Positions 7,702 to 16,217 of a stretch of DNA of 20,842 nt are shown here, in pieces. Numbering within the stretch: the first letter of the stretch is position 1; every line of letters begins with the position of its first letter. The DNA comes from Candidatus Neomicrothrix sp. UBA7388 (GTDB lineage: Bacteria > Actinomycetota > Acidimicrobiia > Acidimicrobiales > Poriferisodalaceae), in the NCBI GenBank assembly GCA_002470695.1, contig DKNM01000057.1:850-21691 (forward strand). Direction: 5' to 3'. The position numbers and the translations under genes were made by a program. Under the pieces are notes generated by a model that worked only from the letters and a program-made list of their open reading frames with translations, ran no database searches and had not been told where the DNA came from.

Positions 7702-8892
7702 CTACGCAACTTGATCCAGTGCATGAATCAAGTCGGATTCCAAGTCGTTTATAGATTCGATGCCAACGGATATGCGAACTAAATCATCTGGAACTTCGAG
7801 CGCTGAGCCGGCTACTGACAAATGAGTCATCACTCCAGGATGTTCGATGAGAGACTCTACAGCGCCAAGAGATTCAGCAAGGGTGAAAACTTTTGTGCTC
7901 GTTACTAGGCGCTCAGCCGCAGGTTGTCCGCCGGCGACGCGGAAACTGACCATTCCTCCATAGTTCCTCATTTGGGAAGCTGCTATCTCGTGTCCTGGAT
8001 GCTCTTTCAGCCCTGGGTATAGAACCTGCTCGACCGCGGGATGAGAAGAGAGAACTTCTACTATCCGCTGCGCATTTTCACAGTGTCGGTCCATTCTCAC
8101 TGGCAGCGTTTTCAGACCTCTTAAAGCTAGGTAGCAGTCAAATGGGCTTGGCACTGCTCCAACTGCGTTTTGAATATAGACAAGATCTTCTGCGAAAGAT
8201 TCGTGATTAGTCGCAACGAAACCTCCGACTAAATCGCTATGGCCACCTATATATTTCGTCGCCGAATGAACGACTAGGTCAGCGCCAAGAGCGAGTGGTT
8301 GCTGTAAGTAGGGCGTAGCGAACGTATTATCAACGACTACTAACCCACCTAGCTGATGAACCATTTCGGAGATCTTCCGAATATCGAAGATCGATAAGAG
8401 GGGATTGGTTGGTGTCTCCAGCCACACCATTTTGGTGTCAGGTGTCCAAGCTTCTTCGATTTCACTGGGTTTCGTGAGATCGACTGCAGCATTCGCCAAG
8501 CCGGACTTTTTGCCGTGGACACTGTCAATCAACCGAAACGTTCCACCATAAGCGTCGTTGCCTAAAAGAATCTGGGATCCGTGGGGAAGCTGACGAAAAA
8601 TAGCATCCTCCGCAGACAACCCGCTCGCGAAAGCAAACCCGAATTGTGCGCCCTCAAGTGATGCGACGCAAGCTTCATAGGCGTGCCGGGTCGGGTTTCC
8701 GGTTCGAGAATATTCGTAGCCGTTTTTCGGAGAGCCCGGGGCGTCTTGGGCAAAAGTAGTTGCCATTGCAATTGGGGTCACTACCCCACCAGTTCGCGCA
8801 TCATGCGGTTGCCCGGCTCGAATCGCTCGTGTTTCAAATCCGAACTCCTCAGGATCTTCAAATCCCGATAGCAGTGGGTCTCCACCCATCAT
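7702..8892 (-). CDS. metB: Cystathionine gamma-synthase / gamma-lyase (Cys/Met metabolism PLP enzyme)
   Basis: A 396-residue fold-type I PLP enzyme. The cofactor lysine is Lys213 in HSATKYIGGHSD, Asp188 in VVDNTFATPY pairs with the pyridine nitrogen, and the YEYSRTGNPTR block at 59-69 holds the phosphate-binding tyrosine and arginine of the neighbouring subunit. Family members make cystathionine from an activated homoserine and cysteine, or cleave it to cysteine. Sequence alone does not separate synthase from lyase. It directly follows a cystathionine beta-synthase gene with an ATGA overlap, so a role in reverse transsulfuration (homocysteine to cysteine), as a gamma-lyase, is the most likely. 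The same pairing occurs in mycobacteria. A second in-frame ATG immediately follows the first. Confidence 0.9.
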   Translation of the reverse strand: MMGGDPLLSGFEDPEEFGFETRAIRAGQPHDARTGGVVTPIAMATTFAQDAPGSPKNGYEYSRTGNPTRHAYEACVASLEGAQFGFAFASGLSAEDAIFRQLPHGSQILLGNDAYGGTFRLIDSVHGKKSGLANAAVDLTKPSEIEEAWTPDTKMVWLETPTNPLLSIFDIRKISEMVHQLGGLVVVDNTFATPYLQQPLALGADLVVHSATKYIGGHSDLVGGFVATNHESFAEDLVYIQNAVGAVPSPFDCYLALRGLKTLPVRMDRHCENAQRIVEVLSSHPAVEQVLYPGLKEHPGHEIAASQMRNYGGMVSFRVAGGQPAAERLVTSTKVFTLAESLGAVESLIEHPGVMTHLSVAGSALEVPDDLVRISVGIESINDLESDLIHALDQVA

Positions 8893-10283
8893 TTTGATGC
8901 GTCCTCCGAAGTTTGTCTAACGGACATAAAGCTTTGCACATCTGACTCTGTGAGAACGCCGCTCGGCAGTCCAGATTCGAGGATGACAGATACAGACGCC
9001 TTATCAATTCTGGGTAGAACCTCATCTAACGATTCTCGGATCCCGACGATCGGAAGCTTGTCTTCCATATGTAACTCTGCCGACTCATTGAGAATCTCCG
9101 GCGAATCTTCAGTCAGCGTCATCAGTAAATCTTCAGACAGGGAACCCATAATTTCTGCGGCAGCTATCGGCATGTCTCCCTTAGCAACCGGGACCTGCTT
9201 CAACCCGCTATTTCGCATTATTTCGATCGCCTCGCTAATACTCGTCTCAGGCGTCACGTAAAGCAACTCTCGCTTCCCAACGCTAGCGACGATGTCTTCA
9301 ACGACAAGACCCTTCTGCCCGGCAAAACCCATGTTCGCCATCCAAGACTTATCAAAAACTTTACTGAGGTAGCCTCGCCCACTATCCGGAATTAAGACAA
9401 CTACCAAATCGTCTGGGGTGAGCCCTTCAGCAACTCGCAACGCCGCCGCAACAGCTGTTCCTCCTGATCCGCCAATTAAAATTCCCTCTTCAACCGTTAC
9501 CCGGTGGGCCATCTCAAATGATTCCGCGTCGCTGATCGGCACCGTCACGTCTACCACCTTGGGATCATAGGTGTCCGGCCAAAAGTCTTCGCCCACGCCC
9601 TCCACCAAATATGGTCGGCCGCTTCCTCCCGAGTAAACAGAATTGGCTGGATCAGCAGCGATTATCTGGACTGCGTCATTCCTTTCCTTAAGGTATTTAC
9701 CCACCCCGGATATGGTTCCGCCGGTTCCTGCTCCTGCTACAAAGTGCGTCACGCAACCTTGAGTCTGTTGCCATATTTCAGGACCAGTAGATTCATAGTG
9801 CGATTTTGGGTTCGACTGATTGTGGTACTGATTTGGTCGATACGCGTTCGGCCGCTCTTGGACAAGGCGCTCCGCCGTCGAATAGTAGGAGCGGGGATCA
9901 TCTGGCGCCACGGCCACCGGACAAACAACTACTTCGGCTCCGTACGCCTCGAGAAGGCTTACTTTTTCACTACTTACCTTGTCTGTCATAACAAAGACGC
10001 ACTTATAGCCTCGCTGGGCTGCAACGATAGCTAGGCCCACGCCAGTGTTTCCCGAGGTCGGTTCGATAATCGTTCCGCCTGGTTTGAGGAGGCCAGCCGC
10101 CTCTGCTTCATCAATCATTGTGACCGCTGGACGGTCTTTTGAACTGCCACCGGGGTTAGTGATCTCGAGCTTCGCCACCACTGTGCAAGGAACACCAGAT
10201 CCCACACGTCCCAGCTTCACCAGCGGGGTGTTACCGATGAGATCCAGCACTGACTCGGCGATATCAAGGTCACGAATGTCCAT
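8889..10283 (-). CDS. cbs: Cystathionine beta-synthase with C-terminal CBS-domain pair
   Basis: A 464-residue protein. Residues 1 to about 320 form the fold-type II PLP domain: Lys49 in NPGGSSKDRP binds PLP, PTSGNTG (75-81) and GAGTGGT (184-190) grip the substrate carboxylate and the PLP phosphate. Residues of about 325-455 form two CBS motifs, the regulatory module that in relatives binds adenosyl ligands. There is no N-terminal haem segment, as expected for bacteria. It condenses serine with homocysteine to cystathionine; the coupled metB-like gene downstream then completes cysteine formation. Start ATG at 10283 has only a weak GAGAGA site. A cysteine synthase activity is a possible side role. 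Confidence 0.92.
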   Translation of the reverse strand: MDIRDLDIAESVLDLIGNTPLVKLGRVGSGVPCTVVAKLEITNPGGSSKDRPAVTMIDEAEAAGLLKPGGTIIEPTSGNTGVGLAIVAAQRGYKCVFVMTDKVSSEKVSLLEAYGAEVVVCPVAVAPDDPRSYYSTAERLVQERPNAYRPNQYHNQSNPKSHYESTGPEIWQQTQGCVTHFVAGAGTGGTISGVGKYLKERNDAVQIIAADPANSVYSGGSGRPYLVEGVGEDFWPDTYDPKVVDVTVPISDAESFEMAHRVTVEEGILIGGSGGTAVAAALRVAEGLTPDDLVVVLIPDSGRGYLSKVFDKSWMANMGFAGQKGLVVEDIVASVGKRELLYVTPETSISEAIEIMRNSGLKQVPVAKGDMPIAAAEIMGSLSEDLLMTLTEDSPEILNESAELHMEDKLPIVGIRESLDEVLPRIDKASVSVILESGLPSGVLTESDVQSFMSVRQTSEDASK

Positions 10284-10525
10284 GTGAACAGTGTGGTCTC
10301 TCTTACGTCAGTTCGCACTAGCTATTGGGAGATCGTTCGAGATGATTTACGCGCAATTTACACGAATATAAGAGGATGTTTAAGACCCGCTAGTGAATGT
10401 CAGCTCTGCGACCCCGAGGTCAACCCAAAACACCGGTAGCTTCGCCAAAGTAGGTGATCTATATATTTTTCAAGCAACAACGCAGATTAATGCAACGCCG
10501 AAGGATCAATTACAGGACTGCGGCA
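10284..10525. other. Intergenic region, the longest in the window
   Basis: About 240 bases between the end of the large oxidoreductase gene and the start of cbs, both on the minus strand. No convincing ORF or RNA gene and no recognisable riboswitch is seen. TATATT on the minus strand (10370-10365) is a possible -10 for cbs-metB but has no clear -35 partner. A small GACC-CCGA-GGTC hairpin is too weak to call a terminator. Confidence 0.4.
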
Positions 10526-13500
10526 CTAGCCGAGTAGGTCCTTAGCTGCTTCTCGGAATTTCTCAACGTTCGCCTCTTTAATTTCTTCATACCCACGGAT
10601 CATGTCGGGTAACTCAGCAATCGCAACTGCCCGATCATAAGAGTCTCGACTAAGCACCGATATCGCTTGGTCGATCATTTGCTGATACTCGTCGATTAGG
10701 CCGCGCTCCATCTTTCGATGAGCAGTATTGCCAAAAAGGTCAAGTGGAGTTCCGCGAAGAAACTTGAGCCGTCGCAAAGCGGCAAAGGCAACGTCTCCCG
10801 ATCGCCCGAGACCAATTTTTTTCTCCAGACCCATTCGCCGCATCGAAGGTGGGTGCAACTTATAGGTAACCTTGCTTCGGTCCCCAAATTGTTCTCGTAC
10901 CGCATCTTGGAATGCCTGCGAGCGATGCAGGCGCGCTACTTCATACTCGTCTTTGTACGCCATCACCTTGTATAAGTACCGCGCAAATGTTTCAGAGAGC
11001 CGGGTCTCATCGGTAGCTGCAGCCTCCGCAACACGAACAGCGTTAACTTTTTCAACATAAGTTCGCGCGTACTTTAAGTTTTGGTACTCAACGAGGTCAG
11101 CAACTCGAATATTTAGGAGCCGCTCCAACTCTTCTGAGGGCTCAGAAACACCATTAATCAGCTCAGCCACAGATGCGGATATCTTGACTTCGCGCGCAAC
11201 CTTACCCACCCGTTCGATGTCCAGTGAATCAAGGAAGCCTGGTTCGATAACGATTTGCCTTCCAATCCTGAAAGCTTGGGTGTTCATTTCGACAGCCACA
11301 CCGTTGAGTTCGATCGCACGTTCTATCGCAGCTGAGCTGATCGGAACCACGCCGCTCTGGTAGGCCGAACCCAGAACTAAAATGTTAGCCGGCATATGCG
11401 ACCGGAAGAGGTTGTCGGAAAGGTTGCCGGCATCGTAATAAATATTTTTCTCAGCGATCGTTGCGTTGTCGATGGTCGCTTGCAGCGCAGACCATTCCGG
11501 GTATTCAGCTGAGGTATCACGCACCATCGCACCAGTGGGTACTTTGCTCGATGAGACAAGAGCAACTGTCCTGCCGGGCATAGCTTTTTCTAAATTAGCT
11601 GGATTAGTCCCGCTGATTAGGTCAAAAACTATGTAAGCATCAGCCTCTCCGGTCGCAATTTTATTTGCTTCTCCGAGCTCAAGTTCGCTATCGGGCCTAC
11701 GTATTTTTAGGTTTGAAACCACGGGACCGCCCTTTTGTGCCAAACCTGTCTGATCTAACCCATGAGCCTCTTTTCCGTCAAGTAAGGCAGCAGTTGCTAG
11801 GAGCTGATTCACCGTTACCACGCCGGTTCCCCCGATGCCCATCATCAAGACGTTGCCTTCATCGAGCCGGTCCGGTTCCACTTGGTCATCGCCTATTTCA
11901 GATATAGCTAGTGTCGACTTTTCCGGAATCGAGCCACCAGGGATTACCTCTATGAACGCCGGGCAGTCACCATCTAGGCATGTGAAGTCTTTGTTGCATG
12001 ATGACTGATGTATCGAGGTTTTTCTTCCGAACTCAGTTTCAATGGGCTGTACGGAGAGGCAACTTGATTTTTCACCGCAATCGCCGCATCCCTCGCATAC
12101 GGCTTCGTTAATGAAGACCGCCATAGCGGGTTCTGCAACTTTGCCCCGTTTGCGATCTCGTCTGAGTTCTGCGGCGCATGGTTGGTCATAAATTAAGACT
12201 GTGCAACCGGGTGTTTCGCGCAATATTCGTTGTGCCTCATCGAGACGATCTCGATGCCAGATGTCGGTGCCTTCAGCGAAATGTGCATCGTTCCCGTATT
12301 TTTCGGTGTCGTGAGTGAGGACCATGATTTTTGTAACGCCTTCTGCCTCAAGCGACCGCGTCAGTTCCGGCACCGTCATGCCGCCGTCTACGTCTTGGCC
12401 ACCAGTCATAGCGACTGCAGCGTTATAGAGAATTTTGTACGTGACGTTGGTCCCTGCAGCTACTGCTTGCCGAACAGCTAGGGAGCCAGAATGATGGAAT
12501 GTTCCATCGCCTATATTCTGGAAACGGTGGTCCATGGTGACGAAGGGTGAAGCTCCAACCCACTGAACACCCTCTCCGCCCATCTGAGTGGTGCCCTTAA
12601 CATTTCTCGTTGGAGTCATTGATGCCATTCCGTGGCACCCGATACCGCCGCCGGCTTCTGAGCCTTCTGGCACCCACGTGGAGCGGTTGTGAGGGCAGCC
12701 TGAGCAGAAATTAGGAGTTCGGTTGGATTGTTTTTTGTCATCCGGTGAGCCCAGGGCGACAGGTATCATGATTCGTTCGCGTACCGCGGGACCCACGACA
12801 TCGTTACCGAGTCGCTCAACTAAAAACGGGCGGAGCTTTCGGGCAATCAGATCCGCGTCCATTTCTCCATGACCGGGGAACCAAAAGCTGTGCTCTTGGT
12901 CCCGTTTTCCTAGAATCACCGGTGCATCAGTTGTTCCGTAGAGAATTTCTCGCATCAGCATTTCAATGAATGCTCGTTTCTCCTCTACGACGACGATCGT
13001 GTCAAGACCTTTCGCAAATTCCCGGATAGCGGTTGGCTCCAGAGGCCAAACAACCGCTGGCTTGTATATGCGGATTCCCCGCCGCTGCAGGGCCTCTTCG
13101 TCAAGACCCATCCGGTCAAGGGCTTCCCTAAGGTCGTAATAGGTTTTGCCCGCCGCTACCAAACCAATCTTGGCATCGGACGCGGCACCACCCGTAATGT
13201 CGAGCTTGTTGAGGCGGGTGAAGGCATCGGTAGCTTCTAGTCGGCCTTCATGTATCTCTAACTCTTGTCGGACAGCGAAGGGTCCAAAGAGAGCATCTTG
13301 TTGAGTGTGTTGCCAAGGTCGGCCTTCCCATTCAAACTTTGGTCGTTCTATTTGAACACGGCCCGGGCCAACTTTGATAGTTGAGTAACCGTCAGCCACG
13401 TTGGTCACAATTTTGAGAGAAACCCAAAGACCGCTATATCGCGATAGTTCGTATCCAATTCGCCCATAATCCGCAACTTCCTGAACACTGCCTGGATACA

Positions 13501-14011
13501 AAATGGGGGTCTGGAAATGAAGGAGAGCAAACTCAGATTCCGATGCCAAGGTTGAGGACTTCGAAGCGGGGTCGTCGCCGGCAACCAGCAACACTCCACC
13601 TTTAGGGTCGACGCCACACACGTTGGCATGTCGGATAGCATCGCCGGAGCGATCAACCCCAGGAGCCTTGCCGTACCACATGCCTAAGACACCATCGAAT
13701 TTGCCATCGAAGTTACGGTTTGCCAGCTGCGAGCCCCAGACGGTGGTAGCTCCGAGGTCCTCATTAAGGCCTGGGACGAACTCGATATTGTTTTGAGCTA
13801 ATTCTTCCGAGTTTCCCAGCATCAAGGTGTCGATGCCGCCTAAGGGAGAACCGCGGTATCCGGAAACCATCGCGGCGTTATTCAGGCCGTCACGTCGGTC
13901 GGCGCGCAATTGATCCAAGAGAACCCGCAGCAAAGCCTGTACACCCGACATAGCGACGTCACCCTCGCTGCGAGTAAACCGGTCTTCGAGTCGGAAGTCA
14001 GCTAAAGCCAT
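10526..14011 (-). CDS. Indolepyruvate ferredoxin oxidoreductase family protein (fused alpha/gamma subunits)
   Basis: A 1161-residue fusion typical of the aerobic-type indolepyruvate/2-oxoacid ferredoxin oxidoreductase family. The N-terminal part has a pyrimidine-binding segment (about 46-62, GYRGSPLGG). The TPP domain carries a CSGCPHN motif (Cys436, Cys439) and GDGTF (501-505), which binds the TPP-Mg phosphate. A ferredoxin-like insert provides Cys639, Cys642, Cys645 and Cys651, then Cys672, Cys678 and Cys683. The gamma domain starts near 722 with GIGGTGVVT (726-734). It should oxidatively decarboxylate aryl-2-oxoacids, such as indolepyruvate from aromatic amino acid breakdown, to acyl-CoA. 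AAGGGG lies before the ATG. The actual substrate is uncertain. It diverges from a hotdog-fold gene that may handle the acyl-CoA product. Confidence 0.9.
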   Translation of the reverse strand: MALADFRLEDRFTRSEGDVAMSGVQALLRVLLDQLRADRRDGLNNAAMVSGYRGSPLGGIDTLMLGNSEELAQNNIEFVPGLNEDLGATTVWGSQLANRNFDGKFDGVLGMWYGKAPGVDRSGDAIRHANVCGVDPKGGVLLVAGDDPASKSSTLASESEFALLHFQTPILYPGSVQEVADYGRIGYELSRYSGLWVSLKIVTNVADGYSTIKVGPGRVQIERPKFEWEGRPWQHTQQDALFGPFAVRQELEIHEGRLEATDAFTRLNKLDITGGAASDAKIGLVAAGKTYYDLREALDRMGLDEEALQRRGIRIYKPAVVWPLEPTAIREFAKGLDTIVVVEEKRAFIEMLMREILYGTTDAPVILGKRDQEHSFWFPGHGEMDADLIARKLRPFLVERLGNDVVGPAVRERIMIPVALGSPDDKKQSNRTPNFCSGCPHNRSTWVPEGSEAGGGIGCHGMASMTPTRNVKGTTQMGGEGVQWVGASPFVTMDHRFQNIGDGTFHHSGSLAVRQAVAAGTNVTYKILYNAAVAMTGGQDVDGGMTVPELTRSLEAEGVTKIMVLTHDTEKYGNDAHFAEGTDIWHRDRLDEAQRILRETPGCTVLIYDQPCAAELRRDRKRGKVAEPAMAVFINEAVCEGCGDCGEKSSCLSVQPIETEFGRKTSIHQSSCNKDFTCLDGDCPAFIEVIPGGSIPEKSTLAISEIGDDQVEPDRLDEGNVLMMGIGGTGVVTVNQLLATAALLDGKEAHGLDQTGLAQKGGPVVSNLKIRRPDSELELGEANKIATGEADAYIVFDLISGTNPANLEKAMPGRTVALVSSSKVPTGAMVRDTSAEYPEWSALQATIDNATIAEKNIYYDAGNLSDNLFRSHMPANILVLGSAYQSGVVPISSAAIERAIELNGVAVEMNTQAFRIGRQIVIEPGFLDSLDIERVGKVAREVKISASVAELINGVSEPSEELERLLNIRVADLVEYQNLKYARTYVEKVNAVRVAEAAATDETRLSETFARYLYKVMAYKDEYEVARLHRSQAFQDAVREQFGDRSKVTYKLHPPSMRRMGLEKKIGLGRSGDVAFAALRRLKFLRGTPLDLFGNTAHRKMERGLIDEYQQMIDQAISVLSRDSYDRAVAIAELPDMIRGYEEIKEANVEKFREAAKDLLG

Positions 14012-14032
14012 TATCTTTTCCCCTTCAATGCT

Positions 14033-14073
14033 ATGCCTACAGATTAGTGGCGAGCAGGGGGGTAATGCCTACA
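14033..14073. repeat. Pair of direct 9-base repeats in a divergent promoter region
   Basis: ATGCCTACA occurs at 14033-14041 and 14065-14073, 32 bases (about three helical turns) apart; with one mismatch the match extends to 12 bases. The whole gap between the two divergent genes is only 77 bases, so the pair may be an operator for a regulator controlling both genes. Confidence 0.4.
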
Positions 14074-14075
14074 CA

Positions 14076-14088
14076 TAGTCTTTAGTTT
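14076..14088 (+). promoter_or_regulatory. Leaderless-type promoter -10 element of the hotdog-fold gene
   Basis: TAGTCT fits TANNNT and ends seven bases before the GTG at 14089, with no Shine-Dalgarno sequence between them. This supports the GTG as the start of a leaderless transcript. The second ATGCCTACA repeat ends three bases upstream of the element. Confidence 0.35.
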
Positions 14089-14946
14089 GTGAATCATTCT
14101 TGTCTTACCTGCCGACCCGGTGCAGATCGCGCAGTCGATTACGAACGAAATGTTGTGAATCTCCCCAAGCATTTCCGAGGACCTCCAGCTTCAGGTAATG
14201 GTGGAATAGCTACGGGGTTATATGCATGTCTTGGAGCACATTTTCTTGATGACAAAGTTAATCAACTGCAGGTGAGGCTTCACCAACCGATACCCCTGGT
14301 GAGGGATCTCGACTTTAGCGAGAGACACTTGGACGCTGCGAGCGTCGAAATAGCAGTGAGCGTGGACAGTGAAATAATTCTCTCAGGGTGGGCGTCATCG
14401 AATACCAAGGCTTCGGTTATGGATGAAGAAACAATACGCACTCTCCAAAAGCATGTTTCCCTGACCGATGAACAACAGCATAGGTTCGATAGTTATGAGG
14501 AAGCCAAAAGCCCATCGAGCGCCGATTTCGCAGAGTGTTTCGTGTGCGGGCCGGAGTCGCAAATGGGTCTACGACTGCGCCTTCGACCGATTACCGATGA
14601 AATCTTTTGGCAGTCTTGGCATCCCGAGAGCCGTTGGGAGGACGCAGGAACACTGGCCTATCTACCTGCCATTGCGGCTCTCGATTGCACATCCGCTGTC
14701 GGTTTTCATTTGGCCGGGGTGTTAGGTGATCATGAGTCTTGTCTGCTGGGCACCTACGACGCTGTCTTGGCTTCACCGCCCGCGTTCGGCGCTAGGGAAG
14801 GGTTTCGAATCGTTAGCAAGACGCGTGAGCGGGTGGGTAGAAAGATTCTCACTGACATAGGACTATTCAGCGCCGAAGGTGAAATTCACATCGTCGGGAA
14901 AGCGACCTGGATTGTGGTTTCTCCGGAAGTGGCGAAGGGCGCCTAA
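14089..14946 (+). CDS. Hotdog-fold thioesterase-like protein
   Basis: A 285-residue protein that I place in the hotdog superfamily with moderate confidence. The N-terminal half contains LPKHFRGPPASGNGGIATGL (25-44), where family members have a GPP-S-NGGY-like block. The second half begins with CFVCGPESQMGLRLRLRP (150-167), a signature seen in PaaI-like double-hotdog proteins, with a possible catalytic carboxylate in WEDAG (183-187). Two domains in tandem explain the length. It may hydrolyse an acyl-CoA, perhaps one linked to the divergent 2-oxoacid ferredoxin oxidoreductase; that link is inference. The start is a GTG; a second GTG at 14155 would keep the conserved block. Its stop overlaps that of the convergent MFS gene by four bases. 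Confidence 0.6.
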   Translation: MNHSCLTCRPGADRAVDYERNVVNLPKHFRGPPASGNGGIATGLYACLGAHFLDDKVNQLQVRLHQPIPLVRDLDFSERHLDAASVEIAVSVDSEIILSGWASSNTKASVMDEETIRTLQKHVSLTDEQQHRFDSYEEAKSPSSADFAECFVCGPESQMGLRLRLRPITDEIFWQSWHPESRWEDAGTLAYLPAIAALDCTSAVGFHLAGVLGDHESCLLGTYDAVLASPPAFGAREGFRIVSKTRERVGRKILTDIGLFSAEGEIHIVGKATWIVVSPEVAKGA

Positions 14947-16217
14947 GACCGTCGAGGCATACGCGGAAGTTGCGTAGCTAGCAATAATGCGAGCCCATTT
15001 GCGAGGCCAGACAGAATCAGAGCCCATCGGTAGTTACCAAACGCATCTTTCAGTAGTTGTGCTGCGTATGGCCCAATTGCGGCCATTGTTCCCGAAGTGG
15101 CAAAAATTCTTCCTACTATGGCCCCTGCATACGCACGACCAAATAGATCAGCAACCAGTGGCGGAAATACGACCACGCCGCCACCGTAAGCAAAGCCGAA
15201 GGCAGCCACTGCCGGATACAACATCCAAAGGTTATTGGCGGCAGCCATAGCAAGGAACGCCAGTGTCTCAATCAGCAGTGCAAGGACGACTGAATTTTTC
15301 CTACCGATACGATCCGAAATCGGCCCTATCACTAATCGGCCAATTAGTCCTCCTATACCTATCGCTGAAATCACAGTCGAAGCCGTTTGCAGAGAGGCAC
15401 CGAGACTTTGCGCATATTGCACACCGTGGACAAATGGAACGAACACCGCAACGAAGGTCAGCGCATACATTCCGAAGATTTTCCAATAATTGCTGTTTCT
15501 CCATGCCTCGGCTGGTGTCATTCCATCACTAAGATCCGGCGCTGCGTGGATTCCTGTGGCACTCAAACCATCAGGTATTTGGCCAATACTTTCTGGGTCG
15601 CGTTCGAGGACGACCGAGCTCAACAGCATGCATAGGCCTCCTGTAATTGACATGATGAGAATCGCGAGGCGCCAGCCATAAGCAGATACCAAGACTGCAG
15701 CAATTGGAGGAACTAAAATATTGGCAAGACTTCCTCCCGTAGTTGCAATCGCTGTCGCAAATCCTCGCCGCACGACGAACCATCGGACGACTGTTGCGTT
15801 ACAGGGCACCCATGAACAACTCATCCCGAGGGGTGCAACTATCGCCATACCAATCGCAACGATGATCATGCTGTTAGCCGTAGCCCAGAGCAGATAACCA
15901 GAGGTTAGAAGTAATGCTCCTACTGCGACTACGGGACGCGGCCCCATTCGATCAGTGAGCCAACCGCTTACTGCGGATAGGGCGCTGTACAACCCAATAT
16001 AAATCGCGAAAATTAACTGCAATTGGTTTTCAGACCAACCAGTGTCGTCGACTACATCACCAACAAAAGTGCCGAAGCTAAACTGAATGCCGTAGACAAC
16101 GAATAGCACCGTGAATCCGGCGGCGACTATTCGCCAACCGAAAAATCGTGTTTCGACTGGCTGGACAGAAAAGATCACAGGCTTTACTAGCGATCCCCCG
16201 GAGCCATATAAAACCAA
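14943..16217 (-). CDS. MFS transporter (monocarboxylate / oxalate-formate antiporter-like)
   Basis: A 424-residue protein with about 12 predicted helices. The cytoplasmic loop between helices 2 and 3 has GWLTDRMGPRPV (about 85-96), and the repeat in the second half reads GPISDRIGRKNS, both the MFS loop motif. The FGTFVGDVVDDTGWS stretch after helix 1 and the WRNSNYWKIF segment before helix 7 are characteristic of the monocarboxylate and oxalate/formate group, suggesting a small organic acid as substrate. The ATG overlaps the end of the selenoprotein gene by 31 bases, so the two are probably in one operon and translationally coupled. An in-frame GTG at about 16178 is an alternative start without overlap. 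Confidence 0.88.
   Translation of the reverse strand: MVLYGSGGSLVKPVIFSVQPVETRFFGWRIVAAGFTVLFVVYGIQFSFGTFVGDVVDDTGWSENQLQLIFAIYIGLYSALSAVSGWLTDRMGPRPVVAVGALLLTSGYLLWATANSMIIVAIGMAIVAPLGMSCSWVPCNATVVRWFVVRRGFATAIATTGGSLANILVPPIAAVLVSAYGWRLAILIMSITGGLCMLLSSVVLERDPESIGQIPDGLSATGIHAAPDLSDGMTPAEAWRNSNYWKIFGMYALTFVAVFVPFVHGVQYAQSLGASLQTASTVISAIGIGGLIGRLVIGPISDRIGRKNSVVLALLIETLAFLAMAAANNLWMLYPAVAAFGFAYGGGVVVFPPLVADLFGRAYAGAIVGRIFATSGTMAAIGPYAAQLLKDAFGNYRWALILSGLANGLALLLATQLPRMPRRS

Noticed and set aside
9800..9830. GGTTCGA-type strings (also near 8701, 10060 and 14803) suggestive of tRNA T-arms.
   Set aside because: All fall inside well-supported coding genes and no cloverleaf can be drawn around them.
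10383..10425. GACC-CCGA-GGTC hairpin as terminator of the large oxidoreductase gene.
   Set aside because: Four-pair stem without a following U-run and more than 90 bases past the stop.
14943..14946. Four-base overlap of convergent stop codons as something special.
   Set aside because: Common in compact genomes; no terminator or other signal is associated with it.
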